64,000 nucleotides of DNA from assembly GCA_019925095.2 (NCBI GenBank), contig CM034414.1, forward strand, positions 5,810,001-5,874,000, read 5' to 3'. This DNA comes from Dendrolimus kikuchii (Eukaryota; Arthropoda; Insecta; Lepidoptera; Lasiocampidae). Shown in pieces: positions 53,350-64,000 of the stretch (position 1 is the stretch's first letter; every line of letters starts with the position of its first letter). The position numbers and the translations under genes were made by a program. Below the pieces are notes generated by a model that was not told where the DNA came from, made no database searches, and worked only from the letters and a program-made list of their open reading frames with translations.

Positions 53350-56300
53350 ATGTTGAAAAACCCATTGTATATATACGGGCCTAAAAATGTGCCTGTCCCG
53401 TCAGATTTGAATTTTGGCTCCTATATTTTGGACTCAATGTGGAATCATCGAGATAATGTTGCTTTGGTAAGTGTATTTAATTTGTTCTATCGGAATGTTA
53501 TTACTCGCAATTCCAACTTCACATCGCAGAGTGTGCCTTTATCCTTTTCTCCGGGATAATAAATAGGTTCTGTACATATAGGTATATTATTATGTACTAA
53601 ATTTCATGGCGGATTTAAACTTAAAGCCGTCAATAAGGAAGTAAAGAATATGTTGTTTATTTTTAATCTATTCCTGTGTATGTTTTGTGTAATATTGATA
53701 TATCCTATTTGTATGTATTTCATTATTTAGTTTTATTGTATATTTTAATTTTAAGCCTTTTTAATTTTAGTGTGAATCCAGTATACATACATACATACAT
53801 TATTATGTATTATCAATATTTTTGTAATACAAGGATAGTAAATGCCATAAAAATATTTTTTATTGCCTGAAGTAGATAAAGGCGGGAGAGAGCTCAGCTT
53901 CGCTTCGCCGTTAGCCTTCTAACCTATATTATAAAAGTTCGGATCTGTTCAAAGTAAATAAAAGGTGTACCATAAGTATACCCCACGCCCGATGGCCCAC
54001 TTACCCCTATCCCTATACAATTTTCCCTATCCCACCCCGCTATCCCATCACCCTATTCCAATCCCATTCTCCATGATTGATCCCTCTGTCTTATGAAACT
54101 AAATGTGGCGAAGACTGAGTACTTGGCCTGCAACACTACAGATCCGTGCGCATATGCGAAGCTACGGTCGAGCGCACGCAGTACTTGGGATCTGTACTTA
54201 GCGCGTCCGGGGATATCGACCATGACGTCAAAGCCTGTATCTCAACAGCTTAGGCGAAGTGGCGTGAGGTGACAGGTGTCATTTATGAACCCACAATGCC
54301 GGTTAAATTAAAAGGAATGGTCTATAAATCCATCATTAGGTCTGTCTTTTTGTAGGGCAGTGAAGCGTGGCCTGTACTTGAGCGAGACCAGCAAGAACTG
54401 CGTGTCACGGAGATGAATATGCTGCGATGGATATGTGGAGTGACGCGGAAAGACCGTGTCATGTTCCTGCAATCTTCATGTCCGTGACATAGCAAACAAA
54501 CTGCAAGAGTGTCGCTTACGCTGGTACGGCCACATTTTACGGAGACCGGCTAATTATGTGCCGGCTTCCGCCAGGTCCCGGTTTAAGGGCAGGCCTCAAA
54601 ACGGAGTATGCAGAAAACCGCGCGAATTGCAGTAGGAAAAGTAGGAAAACGGACCCTGGGCGTCGGAGTAAACGTGCCGAACGCCGGGATTTAACGCTCG
54701 GATGATGATGATGATCCCTCTGTCTCATCTTCCTATCCAATTTTCTTTGTCCTATCCTAAAGGCTGGCAACAGATTGGCTTCGCCATTATTGTTACGAAT
54801 GCCTATAGGTGAGGGTAACCAGTTTCCATGAGCTGAATCGTTCGCCAGTTTACCAGGTTAGCAATAAAAAAATATTAAAATGTGTGTATTTGAATTCAAT
54901 AGATAGATGGTGGTACCGACGAAGCTATAACCTACAAAGAGATAGCTCAGCAATCGATGAATTTTGCCGTCTCACTCACACGTATGGGGGTGAAAAAGGA
55001 TGATGTTGTTGCAATCTTTTCTGAAAATAGAAAAGAGTTTTGGGGTGCTGTTATAGGAGTGGCGTGCGCAGGAGCTGTTTTGACTCCAATCAACACTGCG
55101 TATGTTGGAGGCAAGTTGTAACTTTAAATTGACTACTATCGGTTTCATCGAGACCTATCTTGATGGATAGATATCTCACGTGACCAAAAACTGGCCTGTA
55201 CTTAAGGCAACGCATCGGCGTTGCCATCCAGTGTAGGAATGCGGCCAGCGCTTTGGGCACGTACCCTAATCCATTGTTCCGCAAACTTTTGGTGTTTATG
55301 GTACATCTAGGAAAACGAAAACTTTTGGAAGTACACCACAAATAAAAATATTTTTTTAAGTAATATTAATCAACATTTAATTATTAATCATCGAAACAAT
55401 ATTTATTATTAATCAACAAACCTAAAGTTTAAATTGCAGCATTACCTTATTTTTCCGAAGCACACCAATTATTAACCACGGTACACCAGTGTGCCGCATA
55501 TGCTTTGCGGAACACTGCCCTAATCGACAGTGATTTGCATTGAACTTTATTATGATTGAAAATCATAATATAGTACATTATGGTACTAGTGTGTAACATT
55601 GGTGATTACCGCCGAGGCGCCATTGAGACTCGAGCCGTAGGCGAGGGTCTTAAGAGAGCCGAGGACGGTAATCATCAATACACACGTGTATCATACGACG
55701 TTTTTCAACACACTTGTGAATAAAATAACAACAAAAACTCATTTTATTTAGTAGATAAAAAAAAGTTATATATGAGTGAAAGTTTTATTTATTAAACACG
55801 TACGAGTTAAAATTATCTATTTAAATAAGAAGTTGCATGAAATGAGCAAGCAATAGGAATATTAATTTATTTGTTCTATAGAACACGATCTTTTTTTTTT
55901 AATAAAAACTTTTTTAAGAACAAAGCAACTCAACCAATAAAATTAAAAAAAAAATCTATAACTCACTAGTGAGTTATAATCTTTTTTACTCACAGTTTGA
56001 TAATGGGTGCCATTCTGTGCCTAATTGCGGTGACCATAGAGCCACTTTATGAGCAAGTGTGTTGAAAAAGTTTATTATGATTTTCTTGAATTAAAATAAT
56101 TATTTTTGTTTATTAATTAAACGAAGAACATTCATTTAAACTCCACTCCTACCCAAAATTATTCGAAACTTTGATATCAGATTAGGTTACGGAGCTCCAT
56201 AACATCCCTGCTTTGCTGTAACTTTAGTTATTTTTTTTTATTGCAGAAGATCAGCAGACAGGCAGTCGGCCCACTTGATGGAAAGCGGTTACCATCGCCT

Positions 56301-59300
56301 ATGGGTATTTGCAACAGCAAAGTTGCTACAAATGCGCTGCTGCTCTCTTAAGGGAAACTGGAACCTGGTCACTAATGCCGGAACAGAACTCAAGGTTGTT
56401 ATGGCGACATACCTTAGACCAGGGGTGGTAGCCATCCAGCCGGGCAAATGCCCTACCACCTGGCAGTGGGTTGTTAAGTCGCCTCTTACGACAGGCCGCC
56501 CGGCCGCAGGAAATTGTATTCTTTCTCCGTTCCTGCACGGATGAAGATATATATATATATATATATGTATCTTTAAAGTTCAAGGTCCGATACCACTGAA
56601 ATTATGGAACCTTGGAGTTATACTTATGAATACAACTTTTTCTAGATGAAATGAGACATGTTTTAAAAATATCCAAACCAAAATACATGATAATCTCGCC
56701 TGCAATGTACAAAACGCATGAAAAAATGTTAAGATCGATCGACTGTATAAAGAAGTTTATTGTATTTGGAAATGAAAGATATCCTATTACATTCTCTTAC
56801 GATGCTTTGGCTATCGCCGACGGCAGGTTAGTGGGATTTTGTAATACTTAAACTCACATCATACGGTTCAACTAATTTGAATCAATTTCGATACTGATTA
56901 TTGTTGTTATTTTGGCTTACTTTACTTTCAGGGAAATGAAAGACATCAAATACGAAAACTTCATGCCTGTGGACGTAAAAGGGCAGACAGACACATTACT
57001 TATTGTATATTCATCTGGGACCACAGGTTTGCCTAAAGGCGTGATGTTGACTCACCTCAACGTGATTCTTCAGTGTTGTATGTATGTGTGTAAACCAATT
57101 TTATATTTTTATATTAAACGTGCTCAGAAGATTTGCCGATGAGCATTCCTCCTGCCGCGTCTCGAGCTCGTCTAAGCGTATGGCCTGAGTGCCAGCTATA
57201 TTCTAGCGTGCAGCGTGTCAAACACATGGAAATGCTAGCCGGTGTCCCAAGTTGCAGCGGATATGTGTGTATAGGAACGCTGCACGCCCCGCTCCGCTGC
57301 ACGTTCGGTTCGGGCGTACACTGAGACCGTGGAAAAACTAATTTAAATGCATCTAAACGGTAACCAGTGTCCTTAGTGCCAGCCAAGATGTGCGGTGGCT
57401 GCAACGGGCTCTTGTGCATCGAGCGGGGCGTTACGTAAAGATTTAAACCTATTTCTGAACGGTGCACTGAGGCTATTCGGTTAGACGCTCTATTACCCGC
57501 AGCCCGTCCCGCCAGTCGCCTCGCCGGACGCTTTCACTTAGGCTGAATACTAAGGACTAGCAACACACCTGCCGAAAATACGACGACGAAAGTTTGGCTA
57601 AAAACACGTAACCATATCATATATAATAAGATATATGTAATAGAATTAAGAGTTTATTAAATAAATAAAGCAAAAAAGAAAAAGATAAAAAAAAAGAAAT
57701 AAAGATACAAAAAAGAAATACATAACCCTGACATATCAAGTTCGTCAGGATGGAAGAGAATAAAAAAAAAAACACATCCGAACTTAAGCCGCGTTCGGCG
57801 TAGTGCCGATCCTTTCATCTAGCAGCTGCTTCCGTGAGAACACGGCTTAAATGTATTTTGAATAGCAATGAATACATAATGCGACGCTTTAAACGCGAGC
57901 GCGTTGAAACTGCAAAAAAATATAACAAATAGCTACAAGCAATACAAGCACACTCATGATATCATTATTTTTTCAGTGACTGATTTTAAAAACGTATTTT
58001 GTTACATTTGGAGAGCGGTTTGCAAAAGTGCGATTTTTTTATATCGCATAGAGTATGGTGGCTCATGCATTTTCATATTCATTATTGATCAAATTGATCG
58101 TGTACTAGCAGAAGGTGATGTCAGGAGCCTTAAGAACAGACGAGCTTGCATGACAAGAGTTATGAATGTCAAAGAGGCAAGTGAGGTGTGTAAGAATAAG
58201 CCTAAATGGCACTCTGTTGCTCGTGCCTACCCCGCAAGGGAACTGGCGTGAAGTTATGTATGTATGTATGTATGTATGTATTATTTATTGTTCCATCGTT
58301 GCCTAGTATAAAGTAGGGAAAACATCGCTCCATCAATTTTGCTGTCTACCCTCTTTCCTGTGTGAGGCGACGGCTAACGCAGGCAGCCATTTTAGTTAGT
58401 TTCCGAGTCAATGTTTGATAGAGAACACTCTGCGCCGTGCGCTCATCTTTTCCTATCAATTATGCTGAATTTCAACTAATTGTGATTACTGGCCGTGGCA
58501 AGAACTTTTACTATATTTGAACTTTGTTAAAAGTGTTAGCTCTAAGGTGGAATCTTGTGCCGTGTGCTGTTCCTGTGTGTAACCTGAACCGAGCCAGGAG
58601 AGGGCGGATCTCAAGGTTGGTGGAGCTTCTACTTTTCTAGTGCAAGGATCTACATCATATCTCTCTACAGCATCCCACAATTATCGACCAGGCGAGCGCA
58701 GAGAGAGTTCAATGAAGTCTTAGCTTCATTGACTGATTTGTTGTAGTTGTATCTATTCAAATACGGAAATAATGAGAAGTGTATGGAGTTCTCCCACTGA
58801 CGGACTTCGCCACCTTGACTATAAGCAAAAATGCCAACCGCTGTGCGGATTCGTAAGCGTTTTCATTTATTCGTAGTTCGGCACAGCAATATACTGAGTG
58901 CCAAACTCATTTGTCCTATTGCGGCATGCAACTATAAAATTGTTTTGCTGATTAAAAATATGTATTTTGTGTATGTCGCCTTTGACAAATAAACGTTTTT
59001 CTTTCTTCTTTCTAATTTTTTTTATAAGTGATTGCTATACTGTTACTAAAATGGTTAAAGAAGCCCAAAATTTACTCTATACAAGTTACCAATTTCTTTC
59101 AGGCCATCTTCACATAATCCATTGGAGATAACCATCACAATCACACCATGGTACCATGTTATGGGGTTTGTTGGACTATTAGCTGGTCTCGCTGTAGGAA
59201 GAACTGGAATATATTTTGCAAAGTTTGATCTAGAATTGTATTTGAGGACAATTGAAAAATATAAGGTAATATTTCTTATATATTTTTTTCTTGAGGACTG

Positions 59301-62300
59301 TTAGGATGCTGCTCCGTGGATCCTTTTTAAACAAAACGATTTTATTAGCTGTAAGAGTTTAATCAAAAACACGTCTGAACTATACAATGGTTAATCATGC
59401 TATGTTTATTATAGAAAAATTAAATTGTTTTTATACAATGTACAATTGCACGGGTAAGCAATTTTTTCATATAATATAGTGTCGATATGAAAACATATCG
59501 AGCAATCCAATGGCTCAGTTTCCCGTCCATATTCCAAATCCAATTCCCATCCCTTCTATCTTCTTGTCTTTTATTTCATCCACTTTTATTTTATTTGTTG
59601 ACACAGGGAGTATGTCTGTTCTTGCGACACCATACTCGGCGCTGGGAGGCTTTAAACCTTTTTTGTTTGTTACAACTCCATTCATTCTTTGAAAAGTAAT
59701 TGTAATACAACTTCTACATGTATTTTTAAAAAAGTGCAGTTTTCAAAGTCGCTTAAGTACTCATTTCTCACCTTATCTATTATAGTAACACCAAACATCC
59801 CTCTCAACATGCTCATCTCAGCTGAGTGGAGACGTTTTTGGTCTATCACGTTAGTGGCCTAACATTCGGACCCGTATAACATGACCGGTCGTATGACAGA
59901 TTTATATATGTAATCTGACATTGACATTACTGTAAGTCATGATAATAAGACGCAGCTTTTTACAGCTATTGCTATTCCCCGGTCCAAGAGCGATTCTATT
60001 TTAATTGCGGGGCTAACAGCTAATATAATAGTAAGTAAATAACAAACTAAACAAGGACAAGCTATTGATAAACCTCTACAGACGACAGAAAAATAGTAAA
60101 TAATAATAACAGATAAACAAGGAAACAATAACAAAAGAAAACTACAGAGACTTAGAATAATGAAAGAGATAATTCAGAATTAGACTAAAATTTAACCAAT
60201 TTTGTGCTTATACTGCTACACTGTTAGAAAATAGGTCTAACAACAAGTCAATGTCGTCCACCTTATTTAGTTTAATTATTTGCCTTTCTGATAAGAAACG
60301 TATTACGTCCTGTGCCTGTGCGAGTCAGTAGTGTGTGTAGTAATTTCTTAAGGCGAACATTATTAGTAATGGGAACATACAAATTTAGTTTCTCAACGAG
60401 ATTTGCACAATCATTGGATTGGGCAGTTTTAACCAAGAAACGTATATCAGCAATCTTTCTTCTAGTTTTGAGAGGCAAGAGATAAAATGAAGCACAGCGT
60501 TCCACGTAACATTACCGTGGTATTTTAAATTTAAAATTAATGTTCATATTATTTTTTCAGTGTATTCAGTTAGCAGCTTGCAATCTGCACTCAAATGAAC
60601 CTATCTTCTGTTACAGGCTGTCCAACTTACCGTAGTTCCACCAGTTTTAATCGCAGCGTGTAAATTTCCGAAGAAGTATGATCTAAGTTCCGTCCGATTA
60701 ATATATTCTGGTGCAGCCCCACTTCATAAGGATACTATAAATGCTGTCCCTGAAAGGTATATAATAATTCTACCTTTTGTCCGCAGCTTCGCTCGTGATA
60801 ATATCGATCAATTGGGGTTTCATTCTTTTGGGTGACGGGTACAATGATGACGGTTCGACGTGTGAATGCCTGGAAGCAGTCGCTGGAGAATTATGGCCTG
60901 AAACTAAATGTGGCGATTACTGAGTACTTGGTCTGCAACAGTACAGATCCCATATCCATTTGCATAGGCGGAAATACGGTCGAGCGCATAGATCAGTTCA
61001 ATTACTTGGGATCTGTACTTAGCGCGTCCGGGAATATCGATCACAACGTCAACGCCCGTATCTCAGCAGCCTGGGTCAAGTGGCGTGAGGTGACAGGTGT
61101 CATTTGCGACCTCAAAATGCCGCTTAAGCTAAAAGAATATAAATCCATCATTAGACCTGCCCTTTTGTATGGCAGTCAAGCATGGCCTGTACTTGAGCGA
61201 CACAAGTAAAAACTGCGTGTCACGGAGATGAATATGTTGCGAATTGATGTGTTGAGTCACGCAAAAAGACTGCGTCAGGAAATCCCGCAACCACGGCAGT
61301 CTTCATGTCCGTGACATAGCATACAAACTGCAAGACAGTCGCTTATACTGATACGGCCACGTTTTACGGAGACCGTCTAATTATGAGGGGAACAAATGTC
61401 TAGCCGTGCTGTCTCCGCCAGGTCTTGGTCGAAGGGGAAAGCCCCAGAAACACTGACTTGACTTTGTGAGGGATGACATGGGTACCATTGGTCTCAAAAC
61501 GAAGGATACTGAAGACCTCGCGAAGTGGAGTTGAAGAAGTAGGATAGTGGACCCTGCGCGAGAGAACATTCGCTTGGTACGCAACCGGGATTTAACATTC
61601 AGATAATGATGATGCCATGACGATGTTTTTGTTGGTGAATTGCTTGATTCCAGATTCCCAAATGTCCAAGCAGTATTACAAGGGTATGGATCGTCAGAAG
61701 CGACTTTGGCGCTTACGAGATTTAGCTATGATGACTATAGTATTTGTAAGACTGGAAGCGTTGGTAAAGTAGTCCCTGGTGCTATTGTTAAGGTGATAAA
61801 ATAAATTTGTTTTTATTGCTAGAGTACAACAGACAGGCTGATGGCCCACTTGATGTAAGATGGTTATCGTCGGCTATGGACATTTGCAACACTAAAGGTC
61901 TTACCAATGTTCAGCCAGCCTTGAAGACGGGGACTGGAACCTAACTACTAATGCTGGAACACAACTCAAATTTGTTATGGCAACATACTCTAAACCAAAA
62001 GTGGTGATCACCCTGACGGGGAAATACCCTTCCAATTGGCTGTTGGTTGTTTTGTCGCCACTTAAGATATACCGTCCAATTCAAGAATTAGTACTTAAGT
62101 ATCCTTTCTCCATTCCTGCACGGATAACAAATTATTAAATAATAAAAATAGTGTATCTATATGTGTATACATCATGACAGAAGAATACGACAAATGGTAA
62201 AGCCACTTTCAAATTTTGCTGCGATGGTTAGGTTGTCTTGGCCATTAGATTAAGATGCATAAGTACGAGGATGTAAGGAGTACTGCTTTCATTAAAGGGT

Positions 62301-64000
62301 TGTTTTAGTGAAATATCAATCTGAATCCCTAGAATCGATGGCAGCTAATGCCTGCTACATACGTAACGATATATCATAGTGATTTATCCGTGCAGACTAC
62401 TTTGCGTCGATTTATCTATGGCGTGTATGACAAATCATTGCACATTATCGTTCATCGGCGGTAGTTGCAATTTAAATCGTTGTCGGTTGAATTTGCAGTT
62501 TTAGTGGTGTAAGTAAATTTAGGATATACCTAAATTCATTAAAGGCATTCATCCTTAAATAATTATGCCAATCTTACGTAGTGAAATTCAACTCATTTAA
62601 TAAGTCGGTATGAGCTAAAATAAAAAAACTTCGTTTAAAAAAAACCGACTTTAAAAACTAAAAAACCAAAAAGTATAAAATAACTTATTTCTAAAGCTAT
62701 TATTATTAATATATATTATCTAAAACATCTTAAAGTCGGTGCTTAGTAATTTTCAAAATATAGTCATTTTTATGTTTTACTTTGCACCGACTTCAAGATG
62801 TTTTAGATAATATATATTAATAATAATAGCTCTAGAAATAAGTTATTTTATACTTTTTGGTTTTTTAGTTTTTGAAGTTTTAAACGAAGTTTTTTTATTT
62901 TATTTGTTACTTTTTAGCTAGACAGCTATGTATAGGTAGACCTACGAAAGGTGCCGCACTCCGTAAAAAATATAGGTCCCAAGAAACGGGAACAAACATA
63001 AAATGAAAACTACTGAGTCAAACTATGTCAAATTTTTGGGGGACCAAATGGCAGCTATTCCGCGTCGAACAAAAAAAGGATCACGTAAATCGGATCATAA
63101 ATCTCGGAGTAATCGGTACATACATAAACATACATAAAAAAAATCCCGACGAATTGAGAACCTCCTCCTTTTTTGAAGTCGGTTAAAAATAGCTTTCCAT
63201 AAGCCAGTCTTTACACCGTACACTCCACGACTTACTTTAAACACATAATCAGGCCCAATAATGCGAATGCGTCATCCATCGTTTATGATGACATGTTTCT
63301 TGCGCGAACTTATGCGGATAACTGACAATCGACCGCAACGCCGATTTCGGTGGCGTGTGGAGACACTAGGGACGTTCGATTTCTACACAGTCTGAAATCG
63401 CTACGATCTATCGTTACATGTGTAGCGGGCATAAGGCGTAATCTTATCAATATATCGGTCATATTCAACAACTGGCGAAATATCCAGCTGGCGAGTTGAT
63501 GGACAACTTAGCCGTGGCTAATTTGTGAACAACCGCCATTTAGCTGGTTTTACAATAGCTATTACCCATCTCTACTTCTAGATTTATTTATTAATAAGAA
63601 AGGAGAGTTTTTGGCGGGAATTGAAAGGGAACGTTGTGCTGTGCAGTTGTATTTTTTAAAAATGTGTAAAATTACTCTAAAATTAAACAATAGTTGTAGG
63701 ATATTGATAGTTTTTGAGTAGTAATTATGTGTTTTGTGAGAAATGTGAACTGTATAGTCAAATGTGGCCTTTTGAGTTGTCACAAGAACTCCGTTGAATG
63801 GCACCAGTTGATAACCTACAGTTCAGCTGTGATACACATAGGCTTAAGAAAATGAAGAAACTATATTGTAAACTAAGATCTGGCTTAAAGGCCTAGTTGC
63901 CAAGCCATAAACCTAAATAAATAATTAATAAGAAAGGTAACATTCTTTCAGATAGTAGACACGAAAACTCGAAAACCTCTTGGACCGAACCAGCAGGGCG
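53350..64000 (+). CDS. Acyl-CoA/4-coumarate-CoA-ligase-like (ANL) gene, copy B, 3' end outside window
   Basis: Exons 53350-53466, 54903-55110, 56646-56826, 56932-57081, 59103-59265, 60617-60756, 61654-61792 and 63952 onward have the same lengths and phases as copy A. The protein starts MLKNPLYIYGPKNVPVPSD. It carries the AMP-binding signature YSSGTTGLPKGVMLTH (exon 4), TPWYHVMG (exon 5), and in exon 7 the YGSSEATLALT motif and GSVGKVVPGA that copy A lacks. Exon 8 begins IVDTKTRKPLGPNQQG and leaves the window. No stops were seen, so it looks functional. Intron 2 uses a GC donor (GCAAGT) at 55111. It probably activates a fatty or aromatic acid; if its C-terminus matches copy A it would be peroxisomal. 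Confidence 0.88.
53990..54875 (+). mobile_element. SINE-like family S2 copy, split by an RTE insertion
   Basis: The pyrimidine-rich TATCCCATCC head (53990-54091) and the 3' half (GGCTGGCAACAG, GGTAACCAGTTTCCATGAGC, AATAAAAAAA) are separated by the retroposon at 54092-54713. Confidence 0.65.
54092..54713 (+). mobile_element. (GAT)n-tailed RTE-like LINE, 5' truncated
   Basis: Encodes degraded LKLNVAKTEYLACNTTD-like and MNMLRWICGVTRKD text with frameshifts, then a (GAT)n tail. The 12-bp repeat ATCCCTCTGTCT at 54080-54091 and 54714-54725 is the target duplication. Second copy at 60836-61614. Confidence 0.85.
55272..55517. mobile_element. hAT MITE with 8-bp target duplication
   Basis: Inverted ends CATTGTTCCGCAAA and TTTGCGGAACACTG bound 246 bp; CCCTAATC at 55264-55271 and 55518-55525 is a perfect 8-bp duplication. 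Both features define hAT elements. Non-coding. Confidence 0.85.
55585..55680. repeat. Imperfect hairpin
   Basis: GTGTAACATTGGTGATTACC and CGGTAATCATCAATACACAC pair around a GC-rich loop. Confidence 0.5.
55701..56069. mobile_element. MITE candidate with 24-bp inverted ends
   Basis: TTTTTCAACACACTTG at the left and CAAGTGTGTTGAAAAA at the right, with an AT-rich non-coding interior. No clear target duplication. Confidence 0.5.
56241..56543 (-). mobile_element. SINE-like family S1, near full-length
   Basis: Inverse copy from TTATTGCAGAAGATCAGCAG to TTCCTGCACGGATG, with the T-run before it as the tail. Followed by an (AT)n tract at about 56548-56568. Confidence 0.85.
57125..58080. other. Intron 4 of ACS copy B, partly GC-rich
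   Basis: 57125-57560 is GC-richer (GGAACGCTGCACGCCCCGCT, GAGCGGGGCGTTACG) with a faint internal repeat of CTGCACG; 57630-57780 is A-rich. No element identified. Confidence 0.4.
58087..58279 (+). mobile_element. (ATGT)n-tailed RTE-like retroposon
   Basis: Reads IDRVLAEGDVRSLKNRRACM to the ARELA end and a long ATGT tail. A weak 6-bp flank ATTATT occurs on both sides. Confidence 0.75.
58290..59095. other. Intron 4 of ACS copy B, remaining part
   Basis: No repeat or gene recognised; one AATAAA at about 58988 without a matching exon. Confidence 0.4.
59765..59905 (-). mobile_element. RTE-like LINE scrap
   Basis: Minus strand reads MLYGSEC-stop-ATNVIDQKRLHSAEMSMLRG then FGVTIIDKVRN, the conserved C-terminal segment of RTE proteins. 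Confidence 0.6.
59940..60510 (-). mobile_element. CR1/Jockey-group LINE C-terminal remnant
   Basis: The minus-strand 77-codon ORF (60505-60272) LLPLKTRRKIADIRFLVK followed by NLVEKLNLYVPITN matches the usual C-terminal pattern of CR1-like LINE proteins (LxSRRxxxDLxFLYK...LL..I.F.VP). An AT-rich 3' UTR follows. Confidence 0.6.
60836..61614 (+). mobile_element. (GAT)n-tailed RTE-like LINE, longer copy
   Basis: The ORF 60832-61209 contains NAWKQSLENYGLKLNVAITE, FNYLGSVLSASGNID and YKSIIRPALLYGSQAW, the post-RT region of an RTE protein. It then decays by frameshift and stop and ends in GATGATG near 61614, just before exon 7 of ACS copy B. Confidence 0.8.
61812..62126 (-). mobile_element. SINE-like family S1, diverged full-length copy
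   Basis: TTATTGCTAGAGTACAACAG to CATTCCTGCACGGATAAC; many substitutions, so older than most copies here. Confidence 0.75.
62130..62615. other. Intron 7 of ACS copy B, nothing recognised
   Basis: No repeat or coding signal seen. Confidence 0.4.
62618..62903. mobile_element. Foldback MITE
   Basis: The arm 62618-62743 (AAAACTTCGTTTAAAA..., AAAAGTATAAAATAACTTAT, AACATCTTAAAGTCGGTGC) is the near-perfect complement of 62790-62903, with a 46-bp loop. The AAGTCGGTGC motif recurs at about 28890. Confidence 0.75.
62930..63187. repeat. Unclassified DNA-element fragment
   Basis: Ends in CCTCCTCCTTTTTTGAAGTC followed by GGTTAAAA; the inverse form CCGACTTCCAAAAGGAGG appears at 27604. Probably a relative of the foldback family. 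Confidence 0.4.
63604..63923 (+). mobile_element. Retroposon family N1, copy 2
   Basis: Inverse counterpart of 14518-14787. ATTAATAAGAAAGG at 63590-63603 and 63924-63937 is a 14-bp target duplication. It has an A-rich tail TAAACCTAAATAAATA and ends 28 bp before ACS copy B exon 8. Confidence 0.75.

Overview
The window is eukaryotic and almost certainly from a moth or butterfly. It holds split host genes with GT-AG introns, very AT-rich introns, and a dense load of interspersed repeats of kinds common in Lepidoptera: R1, Jockey, RTE and CR1-like LINEs, tRNA-derived SINEs, Helitron-like elements and MITEs. The species cannot be named from the sequence alone.

Host genes. (1) 909-12433 (+) holds the last seven coding exons of Cullin-1, the SCF ubiquitin-ligase scaffold, including the neddylation region and the C-terminal winged-helix tail. 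The 5' part lies outside the window. (2) 22366-40537 (+) is an ANL-superfamily acyl-CoA/4-coumarate-CoA-ligase-like gene (copy A) ending in the peroxisomal signal SKL. (3) 53350-64000 (+) is its tandem paralogue (copy B), cut by the window edge in exon 8. (4) 50904-52116 (-) is a small three-exon THAP zinc-finger gene lying between the two copies. Copies A and B share exon lengths and phases (117, 208, 181, 150, 163, 140 nt), so they arose by tandem duplication. Copy A has lost the exon matching copy B exon 7. In its place sits an RTE LINE with an open 1002-codon ORF, whose (GAA)n tail is fused directly into exon 8, so copy A looks broken.

Mobile elements make up much of the rest. They include the intact-ORF RTE; a two-ORF Jockey LINE (44655-49850, -) with an in-frame deletion in ORF2, plus a truncated sister copy with a 12-bp target duplication; two nested R1-type 3' ends; an internal R1 RT fragment; a Copia deletion derivative; and five solo LTRs of one family, each with a 4-bp ATAT/ATAC duplication. 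There are also eight 5'-truncated retroposons with (ATGT)n tails, most with clear target duplications; two copies of a (GAT)n-tailed RTE; about 17 copies of one abundant SINE-like family; and two tRNA-derived SINEs. DNA elements include piggyBac-, hAT- and Harbinger-type MITEs, Helitron-like ends, and a 1-kb TTAA-flanked element with about 250-bp inverted termini.

Layout: 1-12.5 kb Cul1 with repeat-filled introns, including a 27-bp minisatellite; 12.5-22.3 kb intergenic repeats; 22.3-40.6 kb ACS copy A with nested repeats; 40.6-50.2 kb intergenic, mostly Jockey; 50.2-52.2 kb hairpin cluster and THAP gene; 52.4-53.1 kb R1 fragment; 53.3-64 kb ACS copy B. Apart from the duplicated ACS pair, the host genes show no obvious functional link.
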